64,000 nt of DNA from Sclerurus mexicanus (lineage: Eukaryota; Chordata; Aves; Passeriformes; Furnariidae): the NCBI GenBank assembly GCA_013396755.1, contig VWZF01002534.1, positions 1,875-65,874 on the forward strand. Direction: 5' to 3'. Shown here piece by piece: positions 36,901-49,732 of the stretch; the stretch's first letter is position 1, and each line of letters starts with the position of its first letter. The position numbers and the translations under genes were made by a program. Under the pieces are notes generated by a model. It was not told the DNA's origin and searched no databases. It was given only the letters and a program-made list of their open reading frames with translations.

Positions 36901-39900
36901 CTATGGCCTCCTTGTTCCCTACTGAGGTGTTAGCTGTGCTGGGCTTTCTGACAGACTTAGCAGTTGCTTCATTCCCAGGGGCAGCTGGGAAGAGCAGCAG
37001 CTGTCAGCAGGAGCTTCCACCCTACACGTCCCATCCTCCAGTTGAATGATGGCAGTGGATTTGAAACGATCTTGAATGAACTGTGGCAGACCAACCTCAG
37101 TGTGGCGAGGATTTGGTGGTCCTGCCTCCTGCCAGCCCTCAAAGCAGCGCTGAGAAGTTCCTGCAATCCCCGAGTTTCCCCCAAAGCCACGAGTGGTGCT
37201 GCTGCTGGCGAGCAGGGACGTGCGGACGGGATATTTTTGTCTCCTCTTCGTTCCCATCCCTGCCAATCCAAAACAAACTTGAACTAGTTAGAGGCGGGAA
37301 AGATGGTTCGTGATGAGAAAAGGATTCCCTGGCTCGCTCTGTGTGTCACCACTGGATACATGGATAGGTGCCACTGCGGTGGCACAGCTGCATCAGCCCT
37401 GGCTTCCCAGCTCTCAGTAACCTTCCCAGACTAAAATAGCAAACCTACTGCTTGATTTTTAGCAGCTGAAGAGCAGAAGTAAACCACATAAGTATTATGT
37501 AAAATGATCTTTTTCTAAGTATATGTTTATTGTGCACAGAAGAAGTGGATTTAATTACAAGCAACTGGAAGTTTTTAACAGGCTGGATTGCCCCCTACTC
37601 CCTTTCTAAAAACTAAGGTTTGGCAGCAGCTTTTGGGTTTCATTGCAAGTCTTCTAAGTATTTCCTTGGAAAGACTTTACACTTGGTCCCAGGCAAGAAG
37701 TCAAAATCAACATTTAAAAAGCATGCCCTGCATAATTTCCAGGATTCAGCAGCATTAAGGTATACTTACGGAGGCCAGGAGGAGAACTGCTTTTTGTGCT
37801 TTTTGACTTCATGCATAAAGCTGGTCTTCAGACAAGGAAGTTTATATTCCAAATAATATTTTTAACTACCTGCGGTCAAGTACATAACTTATCAGGCCCT
37901 TCCTCAGCCCCCTCCCAAAATAAGCCCGAATGGCAAATATCTTTGCAGTATTTAGATTCCAGCTTAGACCTCTACCAGAAAGGACAGATTCTCAAAGATA
38001 ATACAGAATAATTCGACGGTAAAGTTTCAAATAACATTCGCTTAAACACCTTTGTCCTGTAAAGCCCCAGTTTGGCCCTGCCAGGGGAACCCAGGCTGCA
38101 CTGGCTGGTTCTGCACTGCAGTGGGTTGCACACAACGTCATGGTGTGTCCCTGTGCCTTGTCCCCTTGCTGGTGGGATGGCAGCACAGGGGACTCACTGG
38201 CTCTGAGGGGACAGTGGGCACTACCCCTGCTCACATGAATAATCTCAGTGGAATCGTCAGGACTGCTGTGGAGTCTGTAAGACCAAAACTCCTGGTTTGG
38301 TCCCAAGGCCAAGAATGAAATTCCACCCATTTCATCCACTTTCTAATTCCTTATGACCTTCCAACACCAGCCCACGTGGCACTTCTGGATACAAAGATAT
38401 GTATATGTTTAAGGACTATCCACTCAAATTTCATGTTGATTTTTGTTTTGGAGAAAAACAGACAAGAAAGATCATCTTCCTTGTAAATATCTGAAGTGCT
38501 GTTAGAAACAAATACATATTCTTCTGACATGTGAAAGTGAAGACCTGCATTGCTCGCCACCTAAAACCACAAAATGCTACAGACAAGACTGAACTTCACA
38601 GAAGGTGAGAGAAACGGGAGCACAGGTAGTGCTAAGGAATCAGGCTTAGAGGAGAAAATACCTTTCAGCTTTTGCAGCCTAAAAGAAATTTGTTCCATGC
38701 TTTTCTTTAGCAGAGAAAAATTGTCGCTATCCAATTGTGAATTTCCTGTGTGGAGGTAAGGCAGGGAAAGCATCAGGAAAGTGCTTCATGCAGTATTTTT
38801 CTTCCAAGCAGACAGTTTTAACTGGTATTTATAAAAAACAAAATCTGAATGCAGGTTTTCAGCTCACAATACCATGCCCTTCTCCTCAGTATCTCCATTC
38901 CCTCCCTTTGTAAAGTCCCACTCCCACAAATCCCTCCGTGCTCCAGGAAACCTCCCGGCTACCCAGCCATCCTGAGATCTCAGCACGAGAAACAACCAGG
39001 AGAAATGCAAACCCAAACAAACACAGCCCACGGACTAAAAGCTGTGTTGGAGAGGAGGTGGGGTAGGGAAGAGGAAGAGGTTGTGGTGGAAGGCACGATG
39101 AGGGTGTCACGGAGAAAGAGGAGGTCAGACCCTGTAAAGTGACTTTCTCTTATTTCCACAGCCGCAGGGACTGGAGCTGCTCCCCCCGTCTGGGATAGCT
39201 GGGGGACAGCTGAGCTGCTGGTTTCCACACCAGGTCACACAGGGCTCAGATGTGTTGGTCACCTCTACCAGGAGGCGAGCACAGCCCGTGAACTCTGGAA
39301 GGTAAGCAGTGGCTCTGAGCAGGTGTTCATGTCCCATTCACGCTGCCAGGAGCAAAAGGAAAGAGTCAGAAAGGACTAAAGCAGTGCTTCGATGCCTGAT
39401 ACCTCTCCCCTACAGCACAAGGCAAGATGAGAAGCTCAGAGTAACACCAAGAACATCTTCCTTGGACATGTGGATTTGGATTCTGAAACTAGCACCGAAT
39501 CCACTGACAGCCCAGTGCCAAGCTGAGCCTCATGCGATGGGCACGTGCCAGGGGGTTGGAGGCACCTGGTTTGGTTGGTTGGTTTGTTGTCTATGATTTC
39601 TATATGCAAATCCCCCTTGCAAGAACATTTAATTGTGCTTAGGATGAGGAAAAGGAGGAGGAATAGTCCTTCAGTGGGAGGACCCTCCCCACAACTCTTC
39701 CTCCAGTTTGTAATCAGAATTTAACTGGGTTTCCCAGGAATTTCAGCGCTTCCTCCCTCTTCCAACACACTACAGCAGAGACAGGAGAAGTGGCTACGCA
39801 GAGCAAGACATTAGACTGTAAAACTACATCTTATTCCTTGTTAGGAACCAACCCATCCTTCTCAGCATCCCCTTGCTTCACTTGGCAAAATAAATAGCAA

Positions 39901-42900
39901 CTTTCTGACATCTGTGTAAAACCTGCTGCCTCCCCACACTCCTCAATATTCACTGACTTTTTTGTCCTTTTAGTGACATACAGGTCTTACAAAACACTGC
40001 CCAGACACAGACACTGTGGGTTTTCTTTGCAGAGGGAACACATTAGAGGAAGTAAAGAAAACTCTGGCTGAGCTATTTATAAAGCTTACATGGCTTGCTT
40101 CTCAAATGCTTCACTGACCAGGGGAACAATAAGAAAAAGTCATGGAGTTCAGCTTCTCAAGACACATTTTTCAGGTCTGAATACCTAAACCATTACAGAT
40201 TTATACGCCTGGCAACTGGGCTTTTTTAGGAGAAGCACCCAAGTTGTGTTCACATCAGGGAACTTCCAAGCTTTTTTCTTGACATTTCTAAATTACCACA
40301 GTTAGGAGGAAATTCTGTGAAATCATGCACATTTGTGAATAAGGACACTCCCAAATTTAAGGAAGCCAGGGAAGAACTGCATGTAATTAACTGTGCTCTT
40401 GAAGGCTTTTCCTCTAGGGAAGCCCTTGCACAGGGGACAGTGCAGTTTAAGATGTCCCAGTGGAGAACAGAGCCAGCAGTTGCACAGCAGCAACCAGGAC
40501 ATTTTGCCTGCTCTGGAACCAGATGGTGCTGACCAAGCTACAGCATGAGAAGCTCCTGCCAGCCCTGCTGTACCTAAACCAGCAGGAGTTCTAGCCCATC
40601 ATGCCAGCCACCAGTTAAATATATAACAGCACAGGTGAGGCCCAAGCACCACTAATTATCTGGTATTACGCTCGGCAGGTAACCTTTTGTCACCCTAAAT
40701 CAAGGCTATAAATAGAGATTTCACAAGTTTGCATTTCCCTCTAAAGGCAGGCCAACCATTCACACCTGAAAACCCTCTTCCCATTCCCAAATTAAGCTTC
40801 ATAGGACTCAGCCAATAACAGATTTCTGACTCCACTCCCCTGGTGTGCCAGGTGAGTTTTACCTTCTCTCAGGGAAGAAACAGGGTGGTTTCACTCACTG
40901 CTTGAGATGCCAGTAGGTGCCACTGCCATCCATTTTTCTGGTGGAAAATACAAGCTGATACCCCTCTCCAGAATAACAGAGCTGGAACAGACAGCTAAAA
41001 AGCAATGAGTCAAAAAGAGAAAACCCTTGGGGTGGAGCTTTAGTTTTAAAAACAAAGATTGTCTGAAAACTCTGAAATGAGATCCATGGCTACACATGAA
41101 TGTGGCATCTTTAGGGTGAGTGATGATGATCTTCATCCCACCAGGCATTTAAAGAGTGAAAACACAGGTTATCACTAACACATAGATTGCATCTGTGCTG
41201 GGGAAGGGGAGAGATCCTGTACATTTATGCTGCTGTGTGACTGCACAGGCATGGTTGATCCTGGGGATTGGGACATCCCCCAGACTCTTCATCCCCTTCC
41301 CACAAAATCCACGCACAGAGGATCCCCTCAGCATTAGCTGTAACTGTAACAGCAATTATTTCCCAGGCCAGATCTCTGTACAGAGAACATCCACCTGACA
41401 TCACACAGCACTGCCATCCATCAGCAGCCCTCCATCATCACACACTTACAGCAGTGCTGCTGTAGCTTTTCTGACACCTTTCACTGCCAGACCCTCTTTG
41501 AAGCAGCTCAAGCTTTGCCAAACTTCAAATATGCTGGCTGAAGCTCTCCACACCATGTGTCTGCCTGAGGCTAATGATCTTTTTGTTTATGTGGAGGTGG
41601 TAAAAGGAAAAAGCCACTGTCAGGAGCTCTCAAGGGAAAAACAACCAAACAAAACTAACCAACTAAAAAAATAAATACATTTCTTTAAAAAAAGCAGAGA
41701 ATGACAAGTAGTTTGCCTGTCTCCTCTCTATGACATTTTAAAATGGGAGCAGGGGAGAAACTACTAAGTGATCTAAAGCACAAAGGTGCCACTGCTGAAG
41801 GCACCTGGTTGTTCTGAGTCTCAGTGAACAATCACCAAATCACACCACAGTCCTGCAGACAGCATTGAGTGATACTGGGGAAAGCTTTCTTAAAGTTTGC
41901 AAGGTTTACCAGGTATTTTTGCTTGGGGGGAACGTGTTCCAGACCCAGAACATCTCTGTTTACCAACTGAGCAGGCTGCACATTTTGGATACAGCAGTGG
42001 GAACCAAGTAGGACTCCTCCTGCAGAAGCTCTTCTTTGCAAAGGAAGACCCATAATTAGCATTCCACTTCCTTGGTGTCCACAGCAGGATTGTCATGTTT
42101 GGGCAGATGGAAACCACAGAGACACTCATGTCCAGGAGCTCTTGTAGTATCTGGTAATTACTGGGAACCCAATTGGAAAATATTGTAATTGCTTCACCAC
42201 TAATTACAGTCCATTTGGGGAACTGCACACTGTGCCCCACAAGCTGCCATCCCAGTGTGCAAGTTGCTCAGCAGAGCAGCCCTGTTACAAGATACACACA
42301 TCACAAACATCCCCTGGGGCTTTTAGGTCTCAGTCCTGCTTTTCTTAAAGAGGAGATTAAATACTAACTTGGTGTAAGATGTTTAGTATCAAAAATCATG
42401 TTCTCAAGAATTAGGAAGCACCAGGGTGAAAGTTCCCTCTACTTTTTCTGTCCATTCTGTCCTGTGCATGTATTATGTGATCTTCTGATAAGGATCACCT
42501 GCTTTTTGGCAAGGTCTATGTCCTCTCTTCTAGCTCACAAATGGGGCAGGAGAAACAAATTGGCTGCAAGTGAATGAAACTATTGTCAACAAGATAGAAT
42601 TTTGTCAAGTGCTTCAACACATCTGGTCTTTATAATTGGGTGTCTCCCCCTCCTCACCCATCCAACCCCCGAGAGAAGCAGAACCAAGATAAGCACCTCG
42701 CTGTGAGCCACCTAAACAGGGAATCATGACAAGAGAAGGAGTATTTTGTGGGATTTGCCACTAAATGCTGCCCTGGAGAACCGCAGCAGCTTCAGTTTGC
42801 CACATCCAGGTGAGCAGCCCACACCTTCCATCAGGGATGCCCAGCTGTGCTTCTCCACTCCTCCTGGGTTGCTCCTCAGACCATCTGAAGCTCATACTGC

Positions 42901-45900
42901 AGAAGTGCGGAGTGCTCACAACGAGGCCCATGCTCTAAACACGTGAAGTGTCACTGATAAAAACCAGTTGAATACTACAGATTAAAATTAGCCTTTGGCA
43001 AAGACCAGGCATTTAGAATCAGCTGTAGCTTCGGATAATTTCAGCTTTAGTCTTTGCTGGCATTTCCCGGTCTGGCATCCATGAAGGAAGGTCCCACCTC
43101 ATTTCACAGCAGTGCCATGCACTGACATTTATGAAGCATTCAGTCCCTGCAGGGATCAGCACTACAGCAGAGCCCATGAAGAGTTCAACAGTTCTTTATT
43201 CAGCACAGGGTATGGATGGAGTGTCGTAAATAGGGCACAGGGTGACACATTGTGTGAGGAGGATAAGAATATTGAATGGCTGCTCATTCACTGCACAACA
43301 TCCATCTTGAGCCCTGAATGAAGTACCAGCCCTGTGGAAAAAATACAATGTAAACCATACAAGACAGTCCTTAATTATATGGTTCGGAGGGGCTCACCAT
43401 GCAGCGCACACAGAGAGGGTGACTGTGGTTAGTCTTCATGCTGATATTTCCCAGCTTTTTAAAGTATGTTTTCCTTCTGTATAACATATTCCTCCATAAA
43501 AACTTCACATTTGCATGCCCTGTATTCATATTTGTACCAGTGTAAATATTTCTTTTAAAAACATTTTTACCTAAGCACTGATGTAGGTAATTGGGAATGG
43601 CCATTATTTAATATATTGTAGTTTAAGATAAATAACTAAGGTAGCAAGTGCATATATCTATACTGGTATATTGACATCCCCATTTCCTTTTCAATATGGG
43701 AATAAGCCATAAGAACATTTTACATGGGCAAGAGTTCAGCCTGAGAGAATGAAAAAAATAAGCACTGAGAGGGGACCAGCTCAAGTTTAGTTTCTTGCAG
43801 AAAACCAGATATATACTTTAAAGTCTTCCAAAAAGAAAAAAACAGAAAAGGATAGAGGAAGATCCCCCTTACTGTCACCAGTGAGAAAGCACACACAGAA
43901 TGGAATGACTGTTTCATGACAAAGCTTAAAATCCTTTCCCCCATAAGCACATGGTTTCACTTTTAGAGCCAGGATTGTTCTCAACCAAAAAAAACAACCC
44001 CCATGCACTGAAAAAATCAACCTCCAATTCCCAGTAGTAACCCTGAACTCACTATGCTGCCAACACAACAATGATTGTAATCTTGAAGTTGTGACTCGCA
44101 CAGTTCACTAAACAAAATCCATTGAGATTACACCTGGTTGAGCATTTCTCAAAAACAAAGCAAAAAAACTACTACACTGCAAGCACAAAGTCAGATTATT
44201 GCTTCCAAAATAGAGCAGATGTAACATCTTCCCTCTACTGAAATTAAGAAAAGTTCCAGGACATGGGAATGTACCCGATACAACTGTGGTGATGACAAAG
44301 GACTGAAAAATTATTAAAGATACCTAAAAAAAATAAAACTACCCACTGAGCAACTACACTGTGCAGCGCTGAGCACTCTGACAAAATTATGAACTTCTCC
44401 TTCCAAAAAAAAGAACTCCAGTTGAGCTGAAGAGAACTAACCCGAGTGGTACTCTTGAGTAACAGAGTAGTATGTCACACACACACTACACCATGAAACC
44501 ACAGACAGGGACTCTGTGCACTCCCTGGGTTCTGCACAGCTGAGCACAGGATAGAGAGAAACACTCTCCATCTCCAGCACAGCCCTTGGAAACACATGAG
44601 CTGCTGCAAATAATTTAGCCTTGGGGGCAGGCCAGACCTGAATCGTCAGTGCAGTTTTCATTTAAATTCTGTTACTCTCAACGAGCAGGCACCTGTGGTG
44701 TCCTTCTCTGTCTACATCAGTGAATTGCTCCTGCAGGAACTCCTCAGCCTAAAAAGTTGGGAGCACAAGTAAGAAACCATGAGTACCTACTGCAGCTTTT
44801 GTCACTGAGCTTCTCCCCAAGCAAGGAGACATTCCTGGGTATGCCCTTCTTCAGTCTTATTTCGCACCTCAACCCCATTTCGTAGAAGTCTCAGCTGAAG
44901 CTTTAAATCCCAACTAGACGCTCTCCTGCCCCCCTCATTCATCACTGCCCTGCTCTGTTTGTGTGTGCAATCTCTAAGCATCTAAGCAAAGTCTCAGCAC
45001 AGACATGCTCAGCTGTGGCAGCAAGACTTGCTGATGCACACGAAGCATAACCAAATATGCCCCAAACTTCATATTGCAGCTTAGAAGCAGAAAATTCACC
45101 ATGCAATAGTGCGAGTGGGATGCAGGGGAGAAGCAGCAAGGGAAGGAAGCTAACTGGAAAACTGACAGTCACCATGCAAGGAGCAGGGAAATGGGTCTCT
45201 TAGGCATCCCAAGATTTACAAGAGGGCCAAAAAGTGACTTCCTGCTATTCAAGTCCAGGCTGAAATATAATAAATGACTGCCAGCATAACACTGACTCAT
45301 ATCCATCAGATTTATAAATCAGTACTTCAACAAAGAATGCTCTCTCTGTTGGCTGCACCATAGACAACTCCAAACCACCAAGATATGTTGTTTAACCCAC
45401 TCAATGTTCAATGTCATTGCTGCAAAAACCAGTTCTGTGGCACAATGTCTTAGAAGCAATATGAAAAACAGACAACTGAAACATTGCCTACTGCAAATAC
45501 AGAAGCCTATCAGATAGCCTTTATGACTTAAAGGCCTGCAGATTAACATCAAAATTAGCCCTGCTCTTGGGATTTTTTCCTTAGTTATTTAATCCACAAA
45601 GAAAAAAACGTTCTCACGGGTCCTTCCTCACACACTTGTTCACTACAAGACAAACTTGAAATAGGTTAAAACAAAACACCAGACCATAACACACCCACAA
45701 GCAGCCTGTGCTTGGGAATGCCAGGTTGGTCAGAGGTGTGATTGCTCACCAACACAGCCACAGCACACAAGCTTTACTCTTTCCACGAGTGTTGCTCAAT
45801 CCCCCTCTCAGGAGAAGGAGGTTCACCTTCGTGAACAGACTCACATCAGTACAGTTGCAACCACATCAAAAGAAGCTGCACTTCTGGAATAAAAAACTTC

Positions 45901-45973
45901 TACCACTAGCACACAAAACGAGATAAAATATTGTTGTCCAAAGCTCCTTCCAGTTCAGGTCTTCCATTACAGG
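33962..45973. other. Non-coding stretch with one 181-codon chance-level frame
   Basis: No gene supported. The longest frame is 34600-35145 on the plus strand (181 codons, Lys/Leu-rich, no recognisable domain). In DNA of this size and composition about one such frame is expected by chance. A TA microsatellite lies at 36671-36695. A splice-bounded 32-base block at about 44739-44770 (plus strand) stands alone. Confidence 0.5.
36671..36695. repeat. (TA)n microsatellite
   Basis: CATATATATGTGTATATATA followed by TATA: an interrupted dinucleotide repeat. Confidence 0.85.
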
Positions 45974-46020
45974 CTACAAACACACACCAGAAAGATGAGG
46001 GCCAAATATTGCTGTTTATT
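45974..46020 (-). terminator. Poly(A) site candidate: AATAAA plus GT-rich element
   Basis: On the minus strand AATAAA (46015-46020) is followed 25 bases later by TGGTGTGTGTTTGTAG (45974-45989), a textbook GT-rich downstream element. Cleavage would fall around 45995-46005. Signal, spacing and downstream element are all right together, which is much rarer by chance than AATAAA alone. Confidence 0.45.
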
Positions 46021-46077
46021 GTCTGCAGAACCACGCATGCTTTGGGAGCAAGAGGCGCTTAAGTTATTCATCGGCAT
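46000..46077 (-). ncRNA. Candidate terminal exon of a short minus-strand transcript
   Basis: Begins after ACATTTTCAG on the minus strand and runs to the poly(A) site described at 45974-46020. If joined to 46187-46298, the reading frame of that exon would stop after three more residues (R, C, R and then TGA). The intron would be 109 bp, short but normal for birds. The transcript may be non-coding; the ncRNA label only reflects absence of a recognised protein. Confidence 0.3.
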
Positions 46078-46186
46078 CTGAAAATGTTCTGCATTATTCC
46101 AAGACGCTCGGGATAACCTATATTCCACCTGCATTGTGCTGGGGGGGAAGAGCGAGTAGAAAAACTTCCACCTCTCTTCCACTTAC

Positions 46187-46298
46187 CTGAAGGCCAGCAC
46201 ATGACTCTCTGTGACCGTTCTGGTTGGGGTCAGGTACCGTACAAGCTGAGACATCACCAAACAACCCCATAAAAGAGGTGCCTTTCCACGGGGCATCC
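46187..46298 (-). ncRNA. Candidate internal exon of a short minus-strand transcript
   Basis: Bounded on the minus strand by CTGCCCTCCCCAG and by TTCAG followed by GTAAGTGG, both strong splice signals. One frame is open throughout: 36 codons beginning at an ATG, MPRGKAPLLWGCLVMSQLVR, entering in phase 1 and leaving in phase 2. It lies at the edge of a GC-rich island and 110 bases from the terminal exon candidate. The peptide is not recognised, so coding status is open. Confidence 0.32.
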
Positions 46299-46300
46299 CT

Positions 46301-46560
46301 GGGGAGGGCAGTGCCGGTGCTCTCACCGTGCAGGAGCATCCCCTGCCGGGGTCAGGGCCGAGGTGCCCGGCAGGGCTGGGTGGCACCGGCACAGGCCGGC
46401 AGGATGCACCTCCGCCGCTGTGCGCTTGCAGAGGCGCGGCGGGCAAGGGCGAGACACGAAGGCGCGCACAGGGGAAAACTCCGGGGTTTTGCTTACAGAA
46501 GAGTCGCTCCGGCTGAATGAAGCGCTCCTGCTGCTGCCGCCGTGCCGGAGCGCGGCTGTG
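46301..46560 (-). promoter_or_regulatory. CpG-rich island with candidate first exon ending at 46497
   Basis: CpG-dense sequence between the short spliced candidate and the VNTR. On the minus strand a donor (CTTCT followed by GTAAGC, donor bases 46492-46496) could end a first exon that starts in or above the VNTR. Its phase-1 frame would join that of 46187-46298. Together these signals suggest a CpG-island promoter firing on the minus strand. The start site is hidden by the repeat and the gap. Confidence 0.35.
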
Positions 46561-46735
46561 TGACAGCAGCGGGGACAGCGTGGCACGGGGGGACAGCAGC
46601 ATGGCACGGGGGACAGCATGGCACGGGGGGACAGCAGCGTGGCACGGGGGGACAGCAGCATGGCACGGGGGACAGCGTGGCACGGGGGGACAGCAGCGTG
46701 GCACGGGGGGACAGCAGCATGGCACGGGGGACAGC
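46558..46735. repeat. GC-rich VNTR with 59-bp trimeric higher-order unit
   Basis: Repeats of GACAGC(AGC)(G/A)TGGCACGGGG. Distances between successive ACAGC starts from 46575 are 18, 20, 18, 21, 20, 18, 21 and 20 bases, so from 46613 onward subunits of 18, 21 and 20 bases recur as a 59-bp trimer. It runs directly into the scaffold gap, so the true array length is unknown. The Trp/His/Gly-rich long frames through it are repeat by-products. Confidence 0.95.
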
Positions 46736-47634
46736 NNNNNNNNNNNNNNNNNNNNNNNNNNNNNNNNNNNNNNNNNNNNNNNNNNNNNNNNNNNNNNNNN
46801 NNNNNNNNNNNNNNNNNNNNNNNNNNNNNNNNNNNNNNNNNNNNNNNNNNNNNNNNNNNNNNNNNNNNNNNNNNNNNNNNNNNNNNNNNNNNNNNNNNNN
46901 NNNNNNNNNNNNNNNNNNNNNNNNNNNNNNNNNNNNNNNNNNNNNNNNNNNNNNNNNNNNNNNNNNNNNNNNNNNNNNNNNNNNNNNNNNNNNNNNNNNN
47001 NNNNNNNNNNNNNNNNNNNNNNNNNNNNNNNNNNNNNNNNNNNNNNNNNNNNNNNNNNNNNNNNNNNNNNNNNNNNNNNNNNNNNNNNNNNNNNNNNNNN
47101 NNNNNNNNNNNNNNNNNNNNNNNNNNNNNNNNNNNNNNNNNNNNNNNNNNNNNNNNNNNNNNNNNNNNNNNNNNNNNNNNNNNNNNNNNNNNNNNNNNNN
47201 NNNNNNNNNNNNNNNNNNNNNNNNNNNNNNNNNNNNNNNNNNNNNNNNNNNNNNNNNNNNNNNNNNNNNNNNNNNNNNNNNNNNNNNNNNNNNNNNNNNN
47301 NNNNNNNNNNNNNNNNNNNNNNNNNNNNNNNNNNNNNNNNNNNNNNNNNNNNNNNNNNNNNNNNNNNNNNNNNNNNNNNNNNNNNNNNNNNNNNNNNNNN
47401 NNNNNNNNNNNNNNNNNNNNNNNNNNNNNNNNNNNNNNNNNNNNNNNNNNNNNNNNNNNNNNNNNNNNNNNNNNNNNNNNNNNNNNNNNNNNNNNNNNNN
47501 NNNNNNNNNNNNNNNNNNNNNNNNNNNNNNNNNNNNNNNNNNNNNNNNNNNNNNNNNNNNNNNNNNNNNNNNNNNNNNNNNNNNNNNNNNNNNNNNNNNN
47601 NNNNNNNNNNNNNNNNNNNNNNNNNNNNNNNNNN
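46736..47634. other. Scaffold gap of 899 N
   Basis: An unbroken run of N. The 394-629 codon frames reported through it exist only because N cannot form a stop. Both flanks are low-complexity GC-rich repeats, the usual reason for such a gap. The stated length may be an estimate. Confidence 0.99.
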
Positions 47635-47730
47635 TCCCCCCGTGTCCCCTCTGTGTCCCTCCCTGCGCCCCCTGTGTCCCTTCCTGTCCCTTCGTGTCCC
47701 CCCGTGTCCCCTCGTGTCCCTCCTGCCCTC
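47635..47730. repeat. C-rich minisatellite at the right edge of the gap
   Basis: Degenerate TGTCCCC(T)C, CGTGTCCCC and CTGTGTCCCT units of roughly 10-15 bp. The plus strand is C-rich here but G-rich at the left edge, so either a different array ends here or the same type of array lies inverted. The unit differs from the left array, which has TGGCACGGGG instead of GTGTCC. Confidence 0.8.
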
Positions 47731-49238
47731 TCCGGGCTGCGGACTCGCCCGCCCCGGGGAAGCCACTGGCCATCCCGACACGGGCTGCGGGAGCCGGGAT
47801 AGCCGGGGGTCAGCGCTTCCCCGTCCCCAACATCCCAAACCCACGGAGCCAGCGCTCGGTTGGTGTTTCTCCCCCGCCTGGGTGAGGCTTTTGCCCCAGC
47901 CACGGGTCCAGGCGGCATCCCAGCCTCTGGCATGTGGTGAGGATGCTGCAGGGACAGCCCTGGCCCATGGAGAGGTCGTGTCCACTTTGGACACTGCACC
48001 AGAGCTCCTCCAGCACAACACCTCAGCCCCATGGAAAGAAGGACATGACACCAAGACCTGCACCATTCTCATGCCCCACTTTCAGTTCATTTCCTGCCAC
48101 ACATGTGTTTGTCAGTGACTTCTTGTTATTTTCTACCAATGCCGTCATCTAGTGCAGAAGTTACTGACAGAACTTGCTCTGGAGGCACCACATCTGCCTT
48201 CTAACAACAAACTTCACGTTCAGCTCCTCAGTTCTATCACTTCACCTGGCCTGGGGTGATGATGCTGGTTGTGCCATGCCCCCCTCCCTGGCAGCACAGT
48301 CCATGCACAGCACTGCCAACTTTGTCACACTGTATTTTGTACTCATCTCCGGCCAGCTCTGAGCACTCACTTAGATGACTAATACTCTCTGGGGTCTGGC
48401 CACACATCCTGCACTCTGGAGTTGAAGCGTTCCAACCAGCTCTGTGTGCTGTAGCCTGCCCTCTGCAAATAGCCTATGTGGTTCTCACCAATCTCTGTTT
48501 CTCCTCTCAGGGCTTTCTCACAAGTTGGGTGTCTTCTTGATAAAAAGTTCCCTTTCAAAATCTCCTGCAGGTCTGTGTCAGCAGAAGGGACAGAGACAGA
48601 TCCTACTACAGTGGCCCTCTCTTCCTTCTTTATTAACCCCACGCAAAAGGCTGGGCAGGTCATATCCTCTATGACACCTTGGAGGGTTTCTGTTGCTGAT
48701 GCATCAGAACAGCTTTGCCACAGGGTAGGAGCTGCCCACGGAGGTCACTGTTAACCAGGCGAGCTAACCAGCACTCTTTTCTGTTCCTTTTGTTACTCCT
48801 GGTCTTGACACCCAGCCTTAAATGAACCCGTTTGGCTGCCCTGGAGCAGAGGGGGAGCAGAGCCCCAGGGCCAGCAGAGAGCATGGTCCTGGCAGGCAGC
48901 AGGGAGGTTTTGGTGAGGCTCACCCTGTGCCCTGTCCTGCAGGAGGGAGCTCAGGCTTCTCTGCAAACTGGCTGCCTGCTGTTCTGTTCCCACAGTGGTT
49001 CCAGGAGCAATCAGTGACAGCAAGTGAGGGTGCCAGAAGGTGTTTGAATGGTCTGTGAGTTTGGGCTCAGGCAGACACGAACACGTGCTTCACAGTGGGG
49101 ACATGCCTGGAAAGACTCATATCTGTTCTACAGGGAGATGCTCTGCATGTGTGTCCCTCGTAGGAAGGATGCTTGTTATTTCAACAAGTTTATTTCTGTT
49201 TGACTCACTTTCAGTCAGCTCCGGTGCCAGTTTCTTAC
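47731..49238. other. GC-moderate stretch with no supported gene
   Basis: Contains a 94-codon minus-strand frame (48379-48663) ending in ...DVWPDPREY and several overlapping frames at 48.6-49.1 kb. Weak splice-like signals exist at about 48375 and 48460 on the minus strand. I could not build a phase-consistent chain or recognise any product. Confidence 0.4.
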
Positions 49239-49302
49239 CTCTTCTCTCCGGCAAGCTATCCTGTGGAAAGTTAGTGTATCTCTTCCTGAAGAAAGACATC
49301 AC
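49239..49302 (-). other. Exon candidate 4 of a minus-strand chain
   Basis: On the minus strand CCTTTGTTCAG precedes 64 bases that end before GTAAGA. The frame is open and reads VMSFFRKRYTNFPQDSLPER. It enters in phase 0, matching the end of the candidate at 49733-49773, and leaves in phase 1. A second acceptor (TCTTCAG) lies inside. The peptide is not recognised. Confidence 0.28.
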
Positions 49303-49732
49303 CTGAACAAAGGGAGACAACATCTGTCTCTTCCTCCTTCCCTTTCATCATGTTGCCTGTGTCCCCCTCAAGGCACCTAATCAATAACCTGCTGCCTGTC
49401 TGTTACAGCAATTAGTAAGTGTACAAATTAAACCATGACACGGCAGACAAATTCACATTACACATCATTGTTAGCCCCAGGTTCAGCAGCAGTTAGCAGG
49501 AATTAATCCATCTCACATCAGGCTCGAGATGCCCACATGACTCATTCTGTCTCCACTGCTGTAATGCCTTTTCCTCTGGGACCCAGAGTTCGTTCTTCTG
49601 ATGAACACACCCCCGAGAATGTAATATAACAAGAAAATGTAAAGGTCAGCCTAGAAGATTATTAATAGCAGTTTTCTGTTTCTTCCTGTGCTTTTTGGAG
49701 AGACACTGAAACAAGAGCAGTCTTTTACTTAC

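Noticed and set aside
44739..44770. 32-base plus-strand block between CTCCTGCAG and GTAAGA
   Set aside because: Good splice signals but isolated, very short, and without a partner exon.
46183..48118. Frames of 394-629 codons on both strands
   Set aside because: They cross 899 Ns, which cannot contain a stop, and their ends lie in VNTR sequence. They carry no coding information.
48379..48663. 94-codon minus-strand frame ending DVWPDPREY
   Set aside because: No acceptor or partner exon in phase. The splice-like signals inside it lead to a stop in the frame that would continue the upstream chain.
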